Of a DNA stretch of 64,000 bases, positions 1-8,224 are shown one piece after another. This stretch comes from Jiangella ureilytica (GTDB lineage Bacteria; Actinomycetota; Actinomycetes; Jiangellales; Jiangellaceae), in assembly GCF_004348545.1 (NCBI RefSeq), contig NZ_SMKL01000008.1, positions 62,001-126,000 on the forward strand. The letters are read 5' to 3'. The translations under genes were made by a program, and so were the position numbers. Under the pieces are notes generated by a model. It was not told the DNA's origin and did no database searches. It was given only the letters and a program-made list of their open reading frames with translations. Position 1 is the stretch's first letter; each line of letters opens with the position of its first letter.

Positions 1-1573
1 CCAGCTGCGGCTGCCGGCGCTGGTCCAGATCGCCGACGGCGAGCCGCGGCCGGTCGGGCTGGCGCAGCTCGCCGTGCTGCTGGCCGACGCGCTGCCCGGC
101 ACCGGCCTGCGCACGGAACCGCTGCTCACCCGGGTCCTCGACAGCGCCGCCGCCGTCGCCGGCTACCTCGAGGGGCGGGCGCCCGAGATCGAGCGGCTCT
201 GGTCCGCCGTGCCGCTGACGTTCCCCGAGACCGAGCAGGCGCTGCTGCTGGGACACCTGGTGCACCCGACACCGAAGAGCCGGGGCGAGCTCGGTGCCGT
301 CGAGCGGCAGCGGTTCTCGCCCGAGACCGGCGGCCGGTTCGCGCTGCGCTGGCTGGCCGTCGACCGCGAGCTGGTGCGGCATGCCAGCGCCCTCGACGCG
401 TCCGCGCCGGACCTGGCCGAGGCGCTGCTGCGTGACGATCCCGCCGTCGACCACACGTCCTTGCGGGCCGCCCTCGACGCCGTCCGCGGCCACCGCCTCC
501 TGCTGCCGGCCCACCCGTACGAGGCCGACCGGCTGGCGGCCGACCCGCACACCGCCGGCCTGTTCGACACCGGCGCCGTCGTCGACCTCGGGGCGTGGGG
601 GTCGCCGTTCCTGCCGACCACGTCCGTGCGGACGGTGTACCGCGCCGACGCGCCCTGGCAGCTGAAGTTCTCGCTGCACGTGCGGGTGACCAACTCCATG
701 CGGGTGACGCTGCCGAAGGAGCTCGACCGCGCGGTCGAGTCCGCGGCGCTCGAGCGCACCGTCGTCGGCGCACGGACGCGCGCGGCCGCGCCGCACTTCG
801 CCCTGGTCCAGGACCCCGCCTACCTGACGGTGGCCCACGACGGCGAGGTGCTGAACGGGTTCTCCGTGCTGCTGCGCTCGAACCGCTGGGGTCCCGGCGG
901 ACCGCGCGACGTCAGCGCGCTCACCACCCTCTGCCAGGACCACCCCTACGGCGGGCGCAGCCGGCTCGGCGCCATCGTGGCCGAGCTGGCCGCGCGGCAC
1001 GGCCGCGCCGAGGACGCCGTCGCCCGCGAGTGGTTCGGCCGGTTCTGCGACGTCGTGGTGCGCTCGCTGGTCCGGCTGTACCTCGACGTCGGCCTGTGCT
1101 TCGAGGCGCACCAGCAGAACACGCTGGTCGAGCTCGAGGACGGCTGGCCGGTCCGCGGCGTCTACCGCGACAGCCAGGGCTACTTCCACCGCGAGGCCGC
1201 CCATGGCGACCTCGTCGCCGTCGTGCCCGGGCTCGGCGAGGCCACCGAGTCGATCTTCCCCGAGGAGCTGGCCGACGAGCGACTGGTCTACTACCTGTTC
1301 GTCAACCTCACGCTGGGTGTCGTCAACGCGCTCGGCCCGTCCGTCGACGAGACCGTGCTGCTGGGCGACCTGCGCCGGGTGCTGGCCGATGAGCGCTCGC
1401 GCGGCGGGAGCTATCCGGCGACCCTGCTCGACCGGCTGCTCGACGACGACCGCTGGCCGTGCAAGGCGAACCTGCTGACGCGCGCGCACGACCTCGACGA
1501 GCTGGTCGGCGACATCGCGACGCAGTCGGTGTACGTCACGCTGCCGAACCCGCTGCTGGGGCTGGCGCCGTGA
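1..1573 (+). CDS. IucA/IucC-family siderophore synthetase (5' truncated by window edge)
   Basis: NRPS-independent siderophore (NIS) synthetase, which condenses a carboxylate such as citrate with an amine or hydroxylamine using ATP. The reading frame is open to the left edge from base 2, so 523 residues are visible and about 60-80 are missing compared with the usual ~590. Family landmarks seen are HPYEADR near nt 500-530, KFSLHVRVTNSMR near 662-700, the LVQDPAYLTV block near 805-840 and the nucleotide-site segment EAHQQN near 1105-1120, where many relatives have HGQN. The stop overlaps the next gene's GTG (GTGA at 1570). First visible gene of a four-gene operon. Substrate specificity cannot be read from the sequence; by position it corresponds to RhbC of rhizobactin 1021. 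Confidence 0.9.
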   Translation, partial: QLRLPALVQIADGEPRPVGLAQLAVLLADALPGTGLRTEPLLTRVLDSAAAVAGYLEGRAPEIERLWSAVPLTFPETEQALLLGHLVHPTPKSRGELGAVERQRFSPETGGRFALRWLAVDRELVRHASALDASAPDLAEALLRDDPAVDHTSLRAALDAVRGHRLLLPAHPYEADRLAADPHTAGLFDTGAVVDLGAWGSPFLPTTSVRTVYRADAPWQLKFSLHVRVTNSMRVTLPKELDRAVESAALERTVVGARTRAAAPHFALVQDPAYLTVAHDGEVLNGFSVLLRSNRWGPGGPRDVSALTTLCQDHPYGGRSRLGAIVAELAARHGRAEDAVAREWFGRFCDVVVRSLVRLYLDVGLCFEAHQQNTLVELEDGWPVRGVYRDSQGYFHREAAHGDLVAVVPGLGEATESIFPEELADERLVYYLFVNLTLGVVNALGPSVDETVLLGDLRRVLADERSRGGSYPATLLDRLLDDDRWPCKANLLTRAHDLDELVGDIATQSVYVTLPNPLLGLAP

Positions 1574-2175
1574 ACGCGCGGCCGGTGGATGCGTGGGCGG
1601 TGACGTTGCCGGGAGCGACCGTCGAGCTGACGTTCGCGCCGGTCCGGGCGGGCGACGACGGCGAGCTGGTGCACGACTGGATGAATCGGTCGCACGTGGT
1701 GCCGTGGTGGCAGCTCGGCGTGCCGTTGGAAGAGATCCGCGGGTACCTGGCCGGGCTGACCCACCTGCGGCCGTGGCTGGTGTCGGCGCACGGCACGCCG
1801 TTCGGCTACGTCGAGACGTACGAGGTCGCGGCCGATCCGCTGGCGGCGTACTACCCCGCGCAGGCGGGGGACCAGGGCTTCCACCTGCTGGTCGGGCCGC
1901 TGTCGATGATCGGGACGGGGGTGCCGCGGCTCATGGGCCGGGCCGTTCTCGCCTGGCTGCTCAACCGCGGTGAGCGCGCCGTCTGCGAGCCCGACGTGCG
2001 CAACGGCCGCATGCTGGCCTACTGCGACCGGCTCGGGCTGTCGTCTCTGGGCGAGGTCGACCTGCCGGAGAAGCGGGCGGCGGTGCTCGCCTGCACACGG
2101 GCGGAGTTCGACGCGCGCTGGCCGGGCGACCGTGCGGCGGTTTCTGCCGTCGCCTCGGCGGGGGGCGCCTCATGA
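1570..2175 (+). CDS. siderophore N-acyltransferase, IucB/RhbD-like GNAT
   Basis: 201-residue GNAT protein of the Acetyltransf_8 type that acylates the N-hydroxylated amine side chain to make a hydroxamate. Family landmarks are the N-terminal SHVVPWW stretch, a GPLSMIGTG segment and the C-terminal EPDVRNGRMLAYCDRLG acyl-CoA site motif. The GTG start at 1570 overlaps the upstream stop by 4 bases (GTGA); an earlier start would lie deep inside the synthetase. The stop overlaps the next ATG (ATGA), so translation is coupled on both sides. Acyl donor (acetyl or other) not determinable. Confidence 0.88.
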   Translation: MNARPVDAWAVTLPGATVELTFAPVRAGDDGELVHDWMNRSHVVPWWQLGVPLEEIRGYLAGLTHLRPWLVSAHGTPFGYVETYEVAADPLAAYYPAQAGDQGFHLLVGPLSMIGTGVPRLMGRAVLAWLLNRGERAVCEPDVRNGRMLAYCDRLGLSSLGEVDLPEKRAAVLACTRAEFDARWPGDRAAVSAVASAGGAS

Positions 2176-3491
2176 GCGAGTTCGACGTCGTCGGGGTCGG
2201 CCTGGGGCCGTTCAACCTGGGCCTGGCCGCGCTGCTCGAGCCGGTGACCGACGTGAACGCGGTGTTCTTCGAGGCGTCGCCGCGGTTTGCCTGGCACCCC
2301 GGCCTCATGCTGCCCGGCACCACGCTCCAGGTGCCGTTCCTGGCCGATCTGGTGACGCTGGCCGACCCGACCAGCCGCTGGTCGTTCCTCAACTACCTGC
2401 ACCAGCGCGGCCGGCTGTACCGGTTCTACTTCTACGAGCGGTTCCACGTGCCCAGGGCCGAGTTCGACGCGTACGCCCGCTGGGTCGCCGAGTCGCTGCC
2501 CTCGTGCCGGTTCGGCGCCCGGGTGTCGTCGGTCTCCCCGCTCGGCGGACCCGGCGGCGGCTGGCGCGTCGTCGTCGAGACCGCGGACGGCGCGGTCCAC
2601 GAGCACACCGCGCGATCGGTCGTGTTCGGCGTCGGCACCCGCCCGGCCGTTCCCGCCGTCGTCCGCGAGCTCCTGGGCGACGACGTGTTCCACACCGAGG
2701 ACTACCTCACCTACCGCGAGAAGGCGGTCACCGCGGCCGCTGTCACCGTCGTCGGGTCCGGGCAGAGCGCCGGCGAGGTGGTCGCCGACCTCCTCGAGGC
2801 CGGACTGCCGAGCGGGCTGACGCTCGACTGGTTCACGCGGTCGCGCGGCTTCCTGCCCATGGAGTACTCCAAGCTCGGGCTCGAGCACTTCACGCCCGAG
2901 TACACCGCGTACTTCCACGGGCTGCCGCCGGCCCGGCGCGACGAGATCCGGGCCGGCCAGGACCTGCTGTACAAGGGCCTGTCCGCCGAGACCAGCGAGC
3001 GCATCTACGACCTGCTGTACGAGGCGACGGTCGACCGCGACGACCCGCCGGTGGCGTACGCGGGCGGGTGCGAGCTGGTCGGCGTCTCGCCGTCGCCGGT
3101 GCCGGGCCGGCGGTGGCGGCTCACGTGGCGGCAGCGCGACCAGGACCGCACGTTCACCCGCGACACCGACGTCGTGGTGCTGGGGACGGGGCACGAGCCG
3201 TCACCGTTGCCGGTGGCGCCAGGGGTGGTCGCGGCCGACGCCCTGGGCCGGCCCGAGGTGGCCCTGGATTACCGGCTGGCGCTGGCGTCCGGTGCGCCGT
3301 CGACGCTGTTCGCCCAGAACGCCGAACTGCACACCCACGGCGTCGGCGCCCCTGACCTCGGGCTCGGCGCTCACCGCAACGCCGTCATCGTCAACCAGCT
3401 GGCCGGTCGTCAGGTCTACGCCGTCCGCGACCGCACCGTCTACCAGAGCTTCGGCGTCCCCGAGGAGGCCCGTCCGCATGACCACGCCTGA
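2172..3491 (+). CDS. L-lysine/ornithine/diamine N-monooxygenase (siderophore hydroxylase)
   Basis: 439 residues, the usual size of the IucD/SidA/DesB flavoprotein family that N-hydroxylates a primary amine with FAD, NADPH and O2. The FAD-binding motif GVGLGPFNLGLA lies at residues ~8-19, the NADPH-binding VVGSGQSAGEVV in the middle and a C-terminal GTGHEPS motif. The ATG overlaps the acyltransferase stop; the 3' end overlaps the next synthetase by 14 bases. Together with the acyltransferase it makes the hydroxamate arm of the siderophore. Whether the substrate is lysine, cadaverine, diaminopropane or putrescine depends on whether a decarboxylase lies upstream of the window. Confidence 0.92.
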   Translation: MSEFDVVGVGLGPFNLGLAALLEPVTDVNAVFFEASPRFAWHPGLMLPGTTLQVPFLADLVTLADPTSRWSFLNYLHQRGRLYRFYFYERFHVPRAEFDAYARWVAESLPSCRFGARVSSVSPLGGPGGGWRVVVETADGAVHEHTARSVVFGVGTRPAVPAVVRELLGDDVFHTEDYLTYREKAVTAAAVTVVGSGQSAGEVVADLLEAGLPSGLTLDWFTRSRGFLPMEYSKLGLEHFTPEYTAYFHGLPPARRDEIRAGQDLLYKGLSAETSERIYDLLYEATVDRDDPPVAYAGGCELVGVSPSPVPGRRWRLTWRQRDQDRTFTRDTDVVVLGTGHEPSPLPVAPGVVAADALGRPEVALDYRLALASGAPSTLFAQNAELHTHGVGAPDLGLGAHRNAVIVNQLAGRQVYAVRDRTVYQSFGVPEEARPHDHA

Positions 3492-5244
3492 CCTGGAGCA
3501 GTGGGAGCGGGCCAACCGCGAGCTGATCGCCAAGCTGCTCACCGAGTTCCGGTACGAAGAGATCATCGCGCTGTCCGTCTCCGAGACGGGGGCGCTGTCG
3601 CTGGCGCTGCCGGGCGGGACGCTGACCGGTCGGGCCGTGCGGCGGGCGCTGGACTGGTGGCGGGTCGACCCGTCGTCGCTGGCGTGGTCCAGTGAGACCG
3701 GTGCGCCCGGGCCGCTGCCCGACGCCGCCGACGTCTTCACCGCGGTGCTGAGCCGGGCCGGAGCCGAGCCGTCCACCGTCGCCGGCGCCGTGTCCGAGCT
3801 GTCGTCGACGCTGCTCACCGACGCGCGGCAGCTGGCGACGGCGCGACCGGCGGCCGAGCTCGTCGACCTCGAGCCGGTCCTCGCCGAGGCCGAGCTCACC
3901 GGGCATCCGTGGATCGTCGCCAACAAGGGCCGGGTCGGCTTCGGCGCCGACGACCTGCTGACGTATCCGCCCGAGGCGCGCGCTGACGTCCGGCTGCTCT
4001 GGCTGGCCGCGTCGCCGGCGGTCGCCGACGCCGTCGGCCTGGACCACCACGCGGTGGTGCGCGACCAGGTGGGGCCCGAGGCGTTCGAGGCGATGCGAGC
4101 GCAGGCGCAGCTCGGCGGGCTCGACCCCGACACCTGTGTGTTCGTCCCGGTGCACCCGTGGCAGTGGGCGCACCGGATCCTGCCCCTGCACGCCGCGCAG
4201 CTGGCCCGGGGCGAACTGGTGTTCCTCGGCGAAGGGCAGGCGCGGTACCGGCCACAGCTGGCGATCCGCACCATGACCGACCTCGACGACCCGTCGCGGC
4301 GCTACCTCAAGCTGCCGCTGTCGATCCTCAACACGTCGGTCTACCGCGGGCTGCCGCGCGAGCGGACGCTGGCCGCGCCCGCTCTGACGTCCTGGCTGTC
4401 GTTGCTGGTCTCGTCCGACCCCTACCTGCAGGAGACCGGGCTGATCCTGCTCGGCGAGGTGGCCGGGGTCAGCGTCGCGCACCCGGTGTACTCCACCCTG
4501 GCGGGGGCGCCTTACCAGTACACCGAGCTGCTGGGGGCGATCTGGCGCGAGTCGGTGCGGCCGTACCTGCGCGACGGCGAGCAGGCGGTCTCGCTGGCCG
4601 CCCTGCTGCACGTCGACCCGTCCGGCGGCACGTTCGCCGAGGCGCTGGTGGCGCGGAGCGGGCTGACGGCGGCCGAGTGGGTCGCGCGGCTGCACGAGGC
4701 GATCCTGCCGCCGCTGCTGCACGTGCTGTACAAGTACGGCGCCATGTTCTCGCCGCACGGGCAGAACTGCATGATCGTCCACCGCGGCGGCGTGCCCACG
4801 CGGCTGGTCGTCAAGGACTTCGTCGACGACCTCGCGATCTGCTCCGAGTCGATTCCCGAGCATGCGGGCCTGACTCCCGAGGTGCGGGCGGCGCTGGCCG
4901 ACGTGATCCTCGACGGCAAGACGCTGCGGAAGTACCTGCAGAACGGGCTGCTGATCTGCGTGTACCGGTACCTGGCCGAGATCTGCGCCGACCGCCTCGA
5001 GGTGCCGGAGGCGGCATTCTGGGGGTCGGCGCGAAAGGTGCTGGCGGCCTATCAGGACCGCTTCCGCAACGACCTCGCCGACCGGTTCGGCATGTTCGAC
5101 CTCGAGTCGCCGACCTTCCCGAAGCTCTGCCTCAACCGCCTACGACTCTTCGAACGCGGCTACGCCGACGACCCCGAACGCCCCGTCATCTCCGCCCTCG
5201 GCACCGTCCCCAACCCCCTCTCCCCGACGTTCAGCCCGGAATGA
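3478..5244 (+). CDS. IucA/IucC-family siderophore synthetase, second copy (RhbF/DesD-like)
   Basis: 588 residues, full length for NIS synthetases. Landmarks are VHPWQW, YLKLPLSILNTSVYRGLP, the nucleotide-site SPHGQN motif, the VVKDFVDD segment and the C-terminal ferric-reductase-like/FhuF part (KLCLNRLRLFERGY). The ATG at 3478 lies inside the end of the hydroxylase gene, so synthesis is coupled. Last gene of the operon; its stop codon sits inside a long inverted repeat. Having two NIS synthetases around a hydroxylase and an acyltransferase points to a citrate-dihydroxamate product (schizokinen, arthrobactin, aerobactin or rhizobactin class) rather than desferrioxamine, which needs one. The product assignment is inference. 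Confidence 0.92.
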   Translation: MTTPDLEQWERANRELIAKLLTEFRYEEIIALSVSETGALSLALPGGTLTGRAVRRALDWWRVDPSSLAWSSETGAPGPLPDAADVFTAVLSRAGAEPSTVAGAVSELSSTLLTDARQLATARPAAELVDLEPVLAEAELTGHPWIVANKGRVGFGADDLLTYPPEARADVRLLWLAASPAVADAVGLDHHAVVRDQVGPEAFEAMRAQAQLGGLDPDTCVFVPVHPWQWAHRILPLHAAQLARGELVFLGEGQARYRPQLAIRTMTDLDDPSRRYLKLPLSILNTSVYRGLPRERTLAAPALTSWLSLLVSSDPYLQETGLILLGEVAGVSVAHPVYSTLAGAPYQYTELLGAIWRESVRPYLRDGEQAVSLAALLHVDPSGGTFAEALVARSGLTAAEWVARLHEAILPPLLHVLYKYGAMFSPHGQNCMIVHRGGVPTRLVVKDFVDDLAICSESIPEHAGLTPEVRAALADVILDGKTLRKYLQNGLLICVYRYLAEICADRLEVPEAAFWGSARKVLAAYQDRFRNDLADRFGMFDLESPTFPKLCLNRLRLFERGYADDPERPVISALGTVPNPLSPTFSPE

Positions 5245-5329
5245 CCACGTTCACCACGAAATCACGTGCTCCAACACGATTGCAGGCGTAGTACGACACG
5301 GGACTTCCTCGTGAACGTGATCATTCCGG
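5236..5329. repeat. long imperfect inverted repeat (33-bp arms) at the end of the siderophore operon
   Basis: Arms 5236-5268 and 5297-5329 start CCGGAATGA and end TCATTCCGG; they match at about 27 of 33 positions and enclose 28 bases. The TGA stop of the last siderophore gene lies within the left arm. It could act as a transcription terminator, but the long arms and non-GC-only composition look more like a dispersed palindromic element. Confidence 0.8.
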
Positions 5330-5368
5330 GGCGGGGGCCGGCGTCCCCACCTGGACCGTGACCAGTCC

Positions 5369-5430
5369 GGGGAGCGGCACCCGCCCGGGGAGCGGCACCC
5401 GCCCGGGGAGCGGCACCCGCCCGCGGAGCG
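5369..5430. repeat. 18-bp tandem repeat, about 3.4 copies
   Basis: The unit GGGGAGCGGCACCCGCCC is repeated at 5369, 5387 and 5405, followed by a diverged partial copy to 5430. It lies between the convergent siderophore operon and the minus-strand gene ending at 5443. No function is visible. Confidence 0.85.
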
Positions 5431-5442
5431 GCGCAGCGGATG

Positions 5443-6063
5443 CTAGTGCAGCTCGTTGCGGCGCCAGAGAGCCGCCGCGCGCTCGAGTTCTTCCGCCATG
5501 CGGAGGTTTCCCCTGGCCAGGCGGGTCTGCCGCTCGCCCTCGTCCTCGGGGAGGTCGTCGGCGGAGTGCGCGCGGCCGGCGGCGACCACGCGGCAGAAGG
5601 CGCCCGCCCGCTCGAGGGCGACCGCGAAGTCGCCGGTGAAGGCGCTGGTGAGGACGGCGTCACCGAGGGCGGCGACCTCGTCCGGGCCGGGCGGGTGCGC
5701 AACCCCGGCGACCGCCGTCGACACCTCGGCCACCCGCTCGCCGACGGCGAAGACGCGCGCGGCCTCGGTGCCGTTGCGGTGTACCCAGCTGCGCAGCAGG
5801 TACAGCGACCAGAGCGTGCCGGGCAGGGTGTCGGAGCCGGAGCCGCGCCAGAGCTCGGCGATCTCGTCGAGGCCGATGCGGTCGGCCAGTTCGAGGAGGC
5901 GGGGCGTGGTGCCGGGCTCGGCCCGGGCGGCCTGCAGAACGGCGGCGGCCGTGGCGTGGGCGACGGCGGTGCGGTCGGCGGGATCGGGGTCGCCGAGCAG
6001 ATCGGGCATGTCGGGGCGCAGCTGCGGTCGCCGGTGGTGGCGCTCGGATCTGCCTTCGGTCAC
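5443..6063 (-). CDS. conserved actinobacterial-type protein of unknown function
   Basis: 206 residues with a basic N-terminus, Ala/Leu/Arg-rich helices and the distinctive core TLPGTLWSLYLLRSWVHRN at about residues 85-103. No signal peptide or membrane segment is seen. I recognise the general look of a soluble helical family common in Streptomyces-like genomes but cannot assign a function. It is followed upstream on the same strand by the metallo-beta-lactamase protein with a 37-bp gap. GC and codon use match the neighbours, supporting a real gene. Confidence 0.7.
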   Translation of the reverse strand: MTEGRSERHHRRPQLRPDMPDLLGDPDPADRTAVAHATAAAVLQAARAEPGTTPRLLELADRIGLDEIAELWRGSGSDTLPGTLWSLYLLRSWVHRNGTEAARVFAVGERVAEVSTAVAGVAHPPGPDEVAALGDAVLTSAFTGDFAVALERAGAFCRVVAAGRAHSADDLPEDEGERQTRLARGNLRMAEELERAAALWRRNELH

Positions 6064-6100
6064 GTCTCCATTGTCCCTTGTGTGCGGAGTGGCCGGCGAC

Positions 6101-6730
6101 TCAGGCCTCGAACGTGTCGCCCGGTGTCACGATCCGAAGGTCCGTCTCGTCCGGAGCCAGGCGGTCGTACAGCCCGAAATAGACGTCGGGAACGGCCAGC
6201 AGGGCCTCGTGGATGGGGATCGCGACGTGCGGCGTGAGAGCGCGGACGTAGTCGACGACCTCGCTGGCCTTCGACCACGGCGCGCTGGTGGGCATCCCGA
6301 GGATCTCGACGTCGACGTCGGGGATCGTGTAGGAGTCGCCGGGGTGCAGGAACCGGCCGCCGACCAGGTAGGCGACGTTCGGGATGACCGGCACGTCGGG
6401 ATGGATCACGGCGTGGTGCCCGCCGAACACGTCGACCGTGGTGCCGACGTCGAGCCGCTCGCCCGGCTGGGCGCCCGTGGCGGCGATGCCGGACTCGGCC
6501 AGGACGGCCGCACTGCCGGCGTCGGTGTACAGCACGGCCTCGGGGTTGCGCTCGAGCAGCGCCCGCACCCGCTCGACGTCGAGGTGGTCGGCGTGCTGAT
6601 GGGTGACGAGCACGGCGGTCAGCCCGGCGAGCGTCTCGAAGCCGTGCGAGAAGCCGCCCGGGTCGATGAGGACCCGCGCGTCGCCGTCTTCGACGAGGAC
6701 ACAGGAGTGCTCGTACTTCGTCAGCCTCAT
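6101..6730 (-). CDS. metallo-beta-lactamase-fold hydrolase (UlaG-like)
   Basis: 209 residues. The zinc motif THQHADH is at residues 43-49 and an N-terminal strand with LIDPGG at 21-26 is typical of the single-domain UlaG-like branch of the MBL superfamily; a second-half GHHAVIHPD and HEALL supply further candidate metal ligands. Cytoplasmic, substrate unknown; relatives act on lactone or phosphoester bonds. It lies 10 bp downstream of the cobalamin adenosyltransferase gene on the same strand, so the two are probably co-transcribed, though no functional link is evident. Confidence 0.88.
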   Translation of the reverse strand: MRLTKYEHSCVLVEDGDARVLIDPGGFSHGFETLAGLTAVLVTHQHADHLDVERVRALLERNPEAVLYTDAGSAAVLAESGIAATGAQPGERLDVGTTVDVFGGHHAVIHPDVPVIPNVAYLVGGRFLHPGDSYTIPDVDVEILGMPTSAPWSKASEVVDYVRALTPHVAIPIHEALLAVPDVYFGLYDRLAPDETDLRIVTPGDTFEA

Positions 6731-6740
6731 GATCCCGAGG

Positions 6741-7379
6741 CTAGCGTCCCGGCGGCGGTTCCGCGCGGCCGCCGCCGGGCTGCCACAGGATGTCGCCGGC
6801 GGCGCGGTTGGCGTAGCGGGACAGGATGAACAGCAGGTCCGACAGCCGGTTGAGGTAGGTCGCGGTCAGCGGGTTGACGCCGCCGTCGTCGCCGGTGCCG
6901 TACTCCTCGACCGCCCGCCAGGCCGACCGCTCCGCCCGTCGCACGACGGTGGTGGCGACGTGCAGCTGGGCCGCGGTGACCGTGCCGCCGGGCAGGATGA
7001 ACGACGTCAGCTTCGGGACCTCGGCGTTGTAGCGGTCGCAGTCGGCCTCGAGCTCCTCGATCCAGGCGGCCTGGACCCGCAGCGGCGGGTACTCGTACTC
7101 GGGCTTCAGCGGCACACAGAGGTCGGCGCCCACATCGAAGAGGTCGTTCTGGACCCGTTGCAGGACGGCCAGGGCATCGGGCCCGAGGCCGCCGCTGCCG
7201 CCGTCGCCGCCGCTGCCGGAGCGTTCCAGCGCGACGGCGACCCCGATGGCGGCGTTGGCCTCGTTGGCGTCGGCGTAGGCGGCGAGCCGCGGGTCGGTCT
7301 TGCGCGTGCGGCTGAAGTCGCCCAGCCCGGTGGTGCCGTCGTCGCCGGTGCGCGTGTAGATCCTCGTCAGCCTGACCAC
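6741..7379 (-). CDS. cob(I)yrinic acid a,c-diamide / cob(I)alamin adenosyltransferase, PduO (MMAB) type
   Basis: 212 residues. Transfers the adenosyl group of ATP to cob(I)alamin to form coenzyme B12. The PduO-type N-terminus TRTGDDGTTGL (residues ~9-19), the RRAERSAW segment and the C-terminal YLNRLSDLLFILSRYAN motif are all present. An unusual Gly/Ser-rich insertion (SGSGGDGGSGG near residue 55) interrupts the first helix region. Start GTG at 7379. No cobalamin riboswitch was seen in the 22-bp gap to the divergent fetB-like gene. Confidence 0.93.
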   Translation of the reverse strand: MVRLTRIYTRTGDDGTTGLGDFSRTRKTDPRLAAYADANEANAAIGVAVALERSGSGGDGGSGGLGPDALAVLQRVQNDLFDVGADLCVPLKPEYEYPPLRVQAAWIEELEADCDRYNAEVPKLTSFILPGGTVTAAQLHVATTVVRRAERSAWRAVEEYGTGDDGGVNPLTATYLNRLSDLLFILSRYANRAAGDILWQPGGGRAEPPPGR

Positions 7380-7401
7380 TCCTCCACCCTACGGGGGTGC
7401 G

Positions 7402-8157
7402 ATGCTCGGCGGGATGTCGTCGACGCTGCTGCCGGTCGGGCCGGCCATGGGTGTCGCGATGGCGGTCCTAGTGGTGGTCGCCGTCGCGGTGAGCGCCGTC
7501 GCCCGGCTCGGGCACGGCCGCGGCGTCGTCACGGCCGCGCTGCGGGCGGTGGCACAGCTCGCCGCCGTCGCGCTGGTGCTCGCCGCCGTCGTCGAGGTCG
7601 AGCCGCTGACGGCTGCGTTCGTGCTGGTCATGACGGCGACGGCGACGGTGACGGCCGGGCGGCGGATGACCCGCGACGGATCCTGGCGCTGGGCGGTCGT
7701 GCCGGTGGCGTCCGGACCGGTGCTCGTCGTGACGGTGCTGCTGGCGGTGGGCGTGCTGCCCCCGACGCCGCTGGCCGTCATCGCCGTCGCCGGGATCCTC
7801 ATCGGCGGCGCCATGACGTCGTCGGCGCTGGCCGGGCGGCGGGCGCTGGACGAGCTGGCGGCGCGGCGGGGTGAGGTGGAGGCCGCGCTGTCGATCGGCC
7901 TGCTGCCCCGCGATGCCGCGCTGGAGATCGCCCGCCCGCAGGCCACGACCGCGCTGATCCCGGTCCTGGACCAGACCCGCACCGTCGGGCTGGTGGTGCT
8001 GCCGGGCGCGTTCGTGGGCATGCTCATCGGCGGCGCCGAACCGATCCAGGCGGGCGCCGTGCAGCTGTTCGTGCTGGTCGCGCTGCTGGCTGTCGAGGCG
8101 ATCGCCGTGGCGCTGACCATCGAGCTCGTGGCTCGCGGCGTGATCGTCAGACCATGA
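7402..8157 (+). CDS. FetB-like ABC transporter permease (UPF0014 family)
   Basis: 251 residues with about seven hydrophobic segments spread over the full length, including PTPLAVIAVAGILIGGAM and the conserved LPGAFVGMLIGGAEP motif near the C-terminus that marks UPF0014/FetB proteins, which pair with the ATPase FetA for metal (iron) export. No FetA-type ATPase lies next to it. ATG at 7402; another ATG at 7414 is possible. Divergent from the adenosyltransferase gene with only 22 bp between starts. Confidence 0.88.
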   Translation: MLGGMSSTLLPVGPAMGVAMAVLVVVAVAVSAVARLGHGRGVVTAALRAVAQLAAVALVLAAVVEVEPLTAAFVLVMTATATVTAGRRMTRDGSWRWAVVPVASGPVLVVTVLLAVGVLPPTPLAVIAVAGILIGGAMTSSALAGRRALDELAARRGEVEAALSIGLLPRDAALEIARPQATTALIPVLDQTRTVGLVVLPGAFVGMLIGGAEPIQAGAVQLFVLVALLAVEAIAVALTIELVARGVIVRP

Positions 8158-8197
8158 TCGCTGACGGTCAAGGTGATCCTTCCCACGCCGGAAGGCT

Positions 8198-8224
8198 GGG
8201 AACAACACCGGACATCAGGTAGTT
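8198..8224 (+). promoter_or_regulatory. SigR/SigH-like promoter candidate (GGGAAC-N18-GTT)
   Basis: GGGAAC at 8198-8203 is followed after exactly 18 bases by GTT at 8222, the spacing of the disulfide-stress sigma factor promoters of actinomycetes (GGAAT-N18/19-GTT). No coding sequence lies downstream on this strand before 8783, so a transcript from it would first cover the hairpin-rich stretch 8230-8340. Confidence 0.35.

Noticed and set aside
1-5244. Desferrioxamine (des) cluster
   Set aside because: A desABCD cluster has a single NIS synthetase; two flank the hydroxylase and acyltransferase here, and no lysine decarboxylase is visible.
6720-7401. Possible cobalamin riboswitch near the cobalamin adenosyltransferase
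   Set aside because: The 22-bp intergenic space upstream is too short and no B12-box-like sequence was found.
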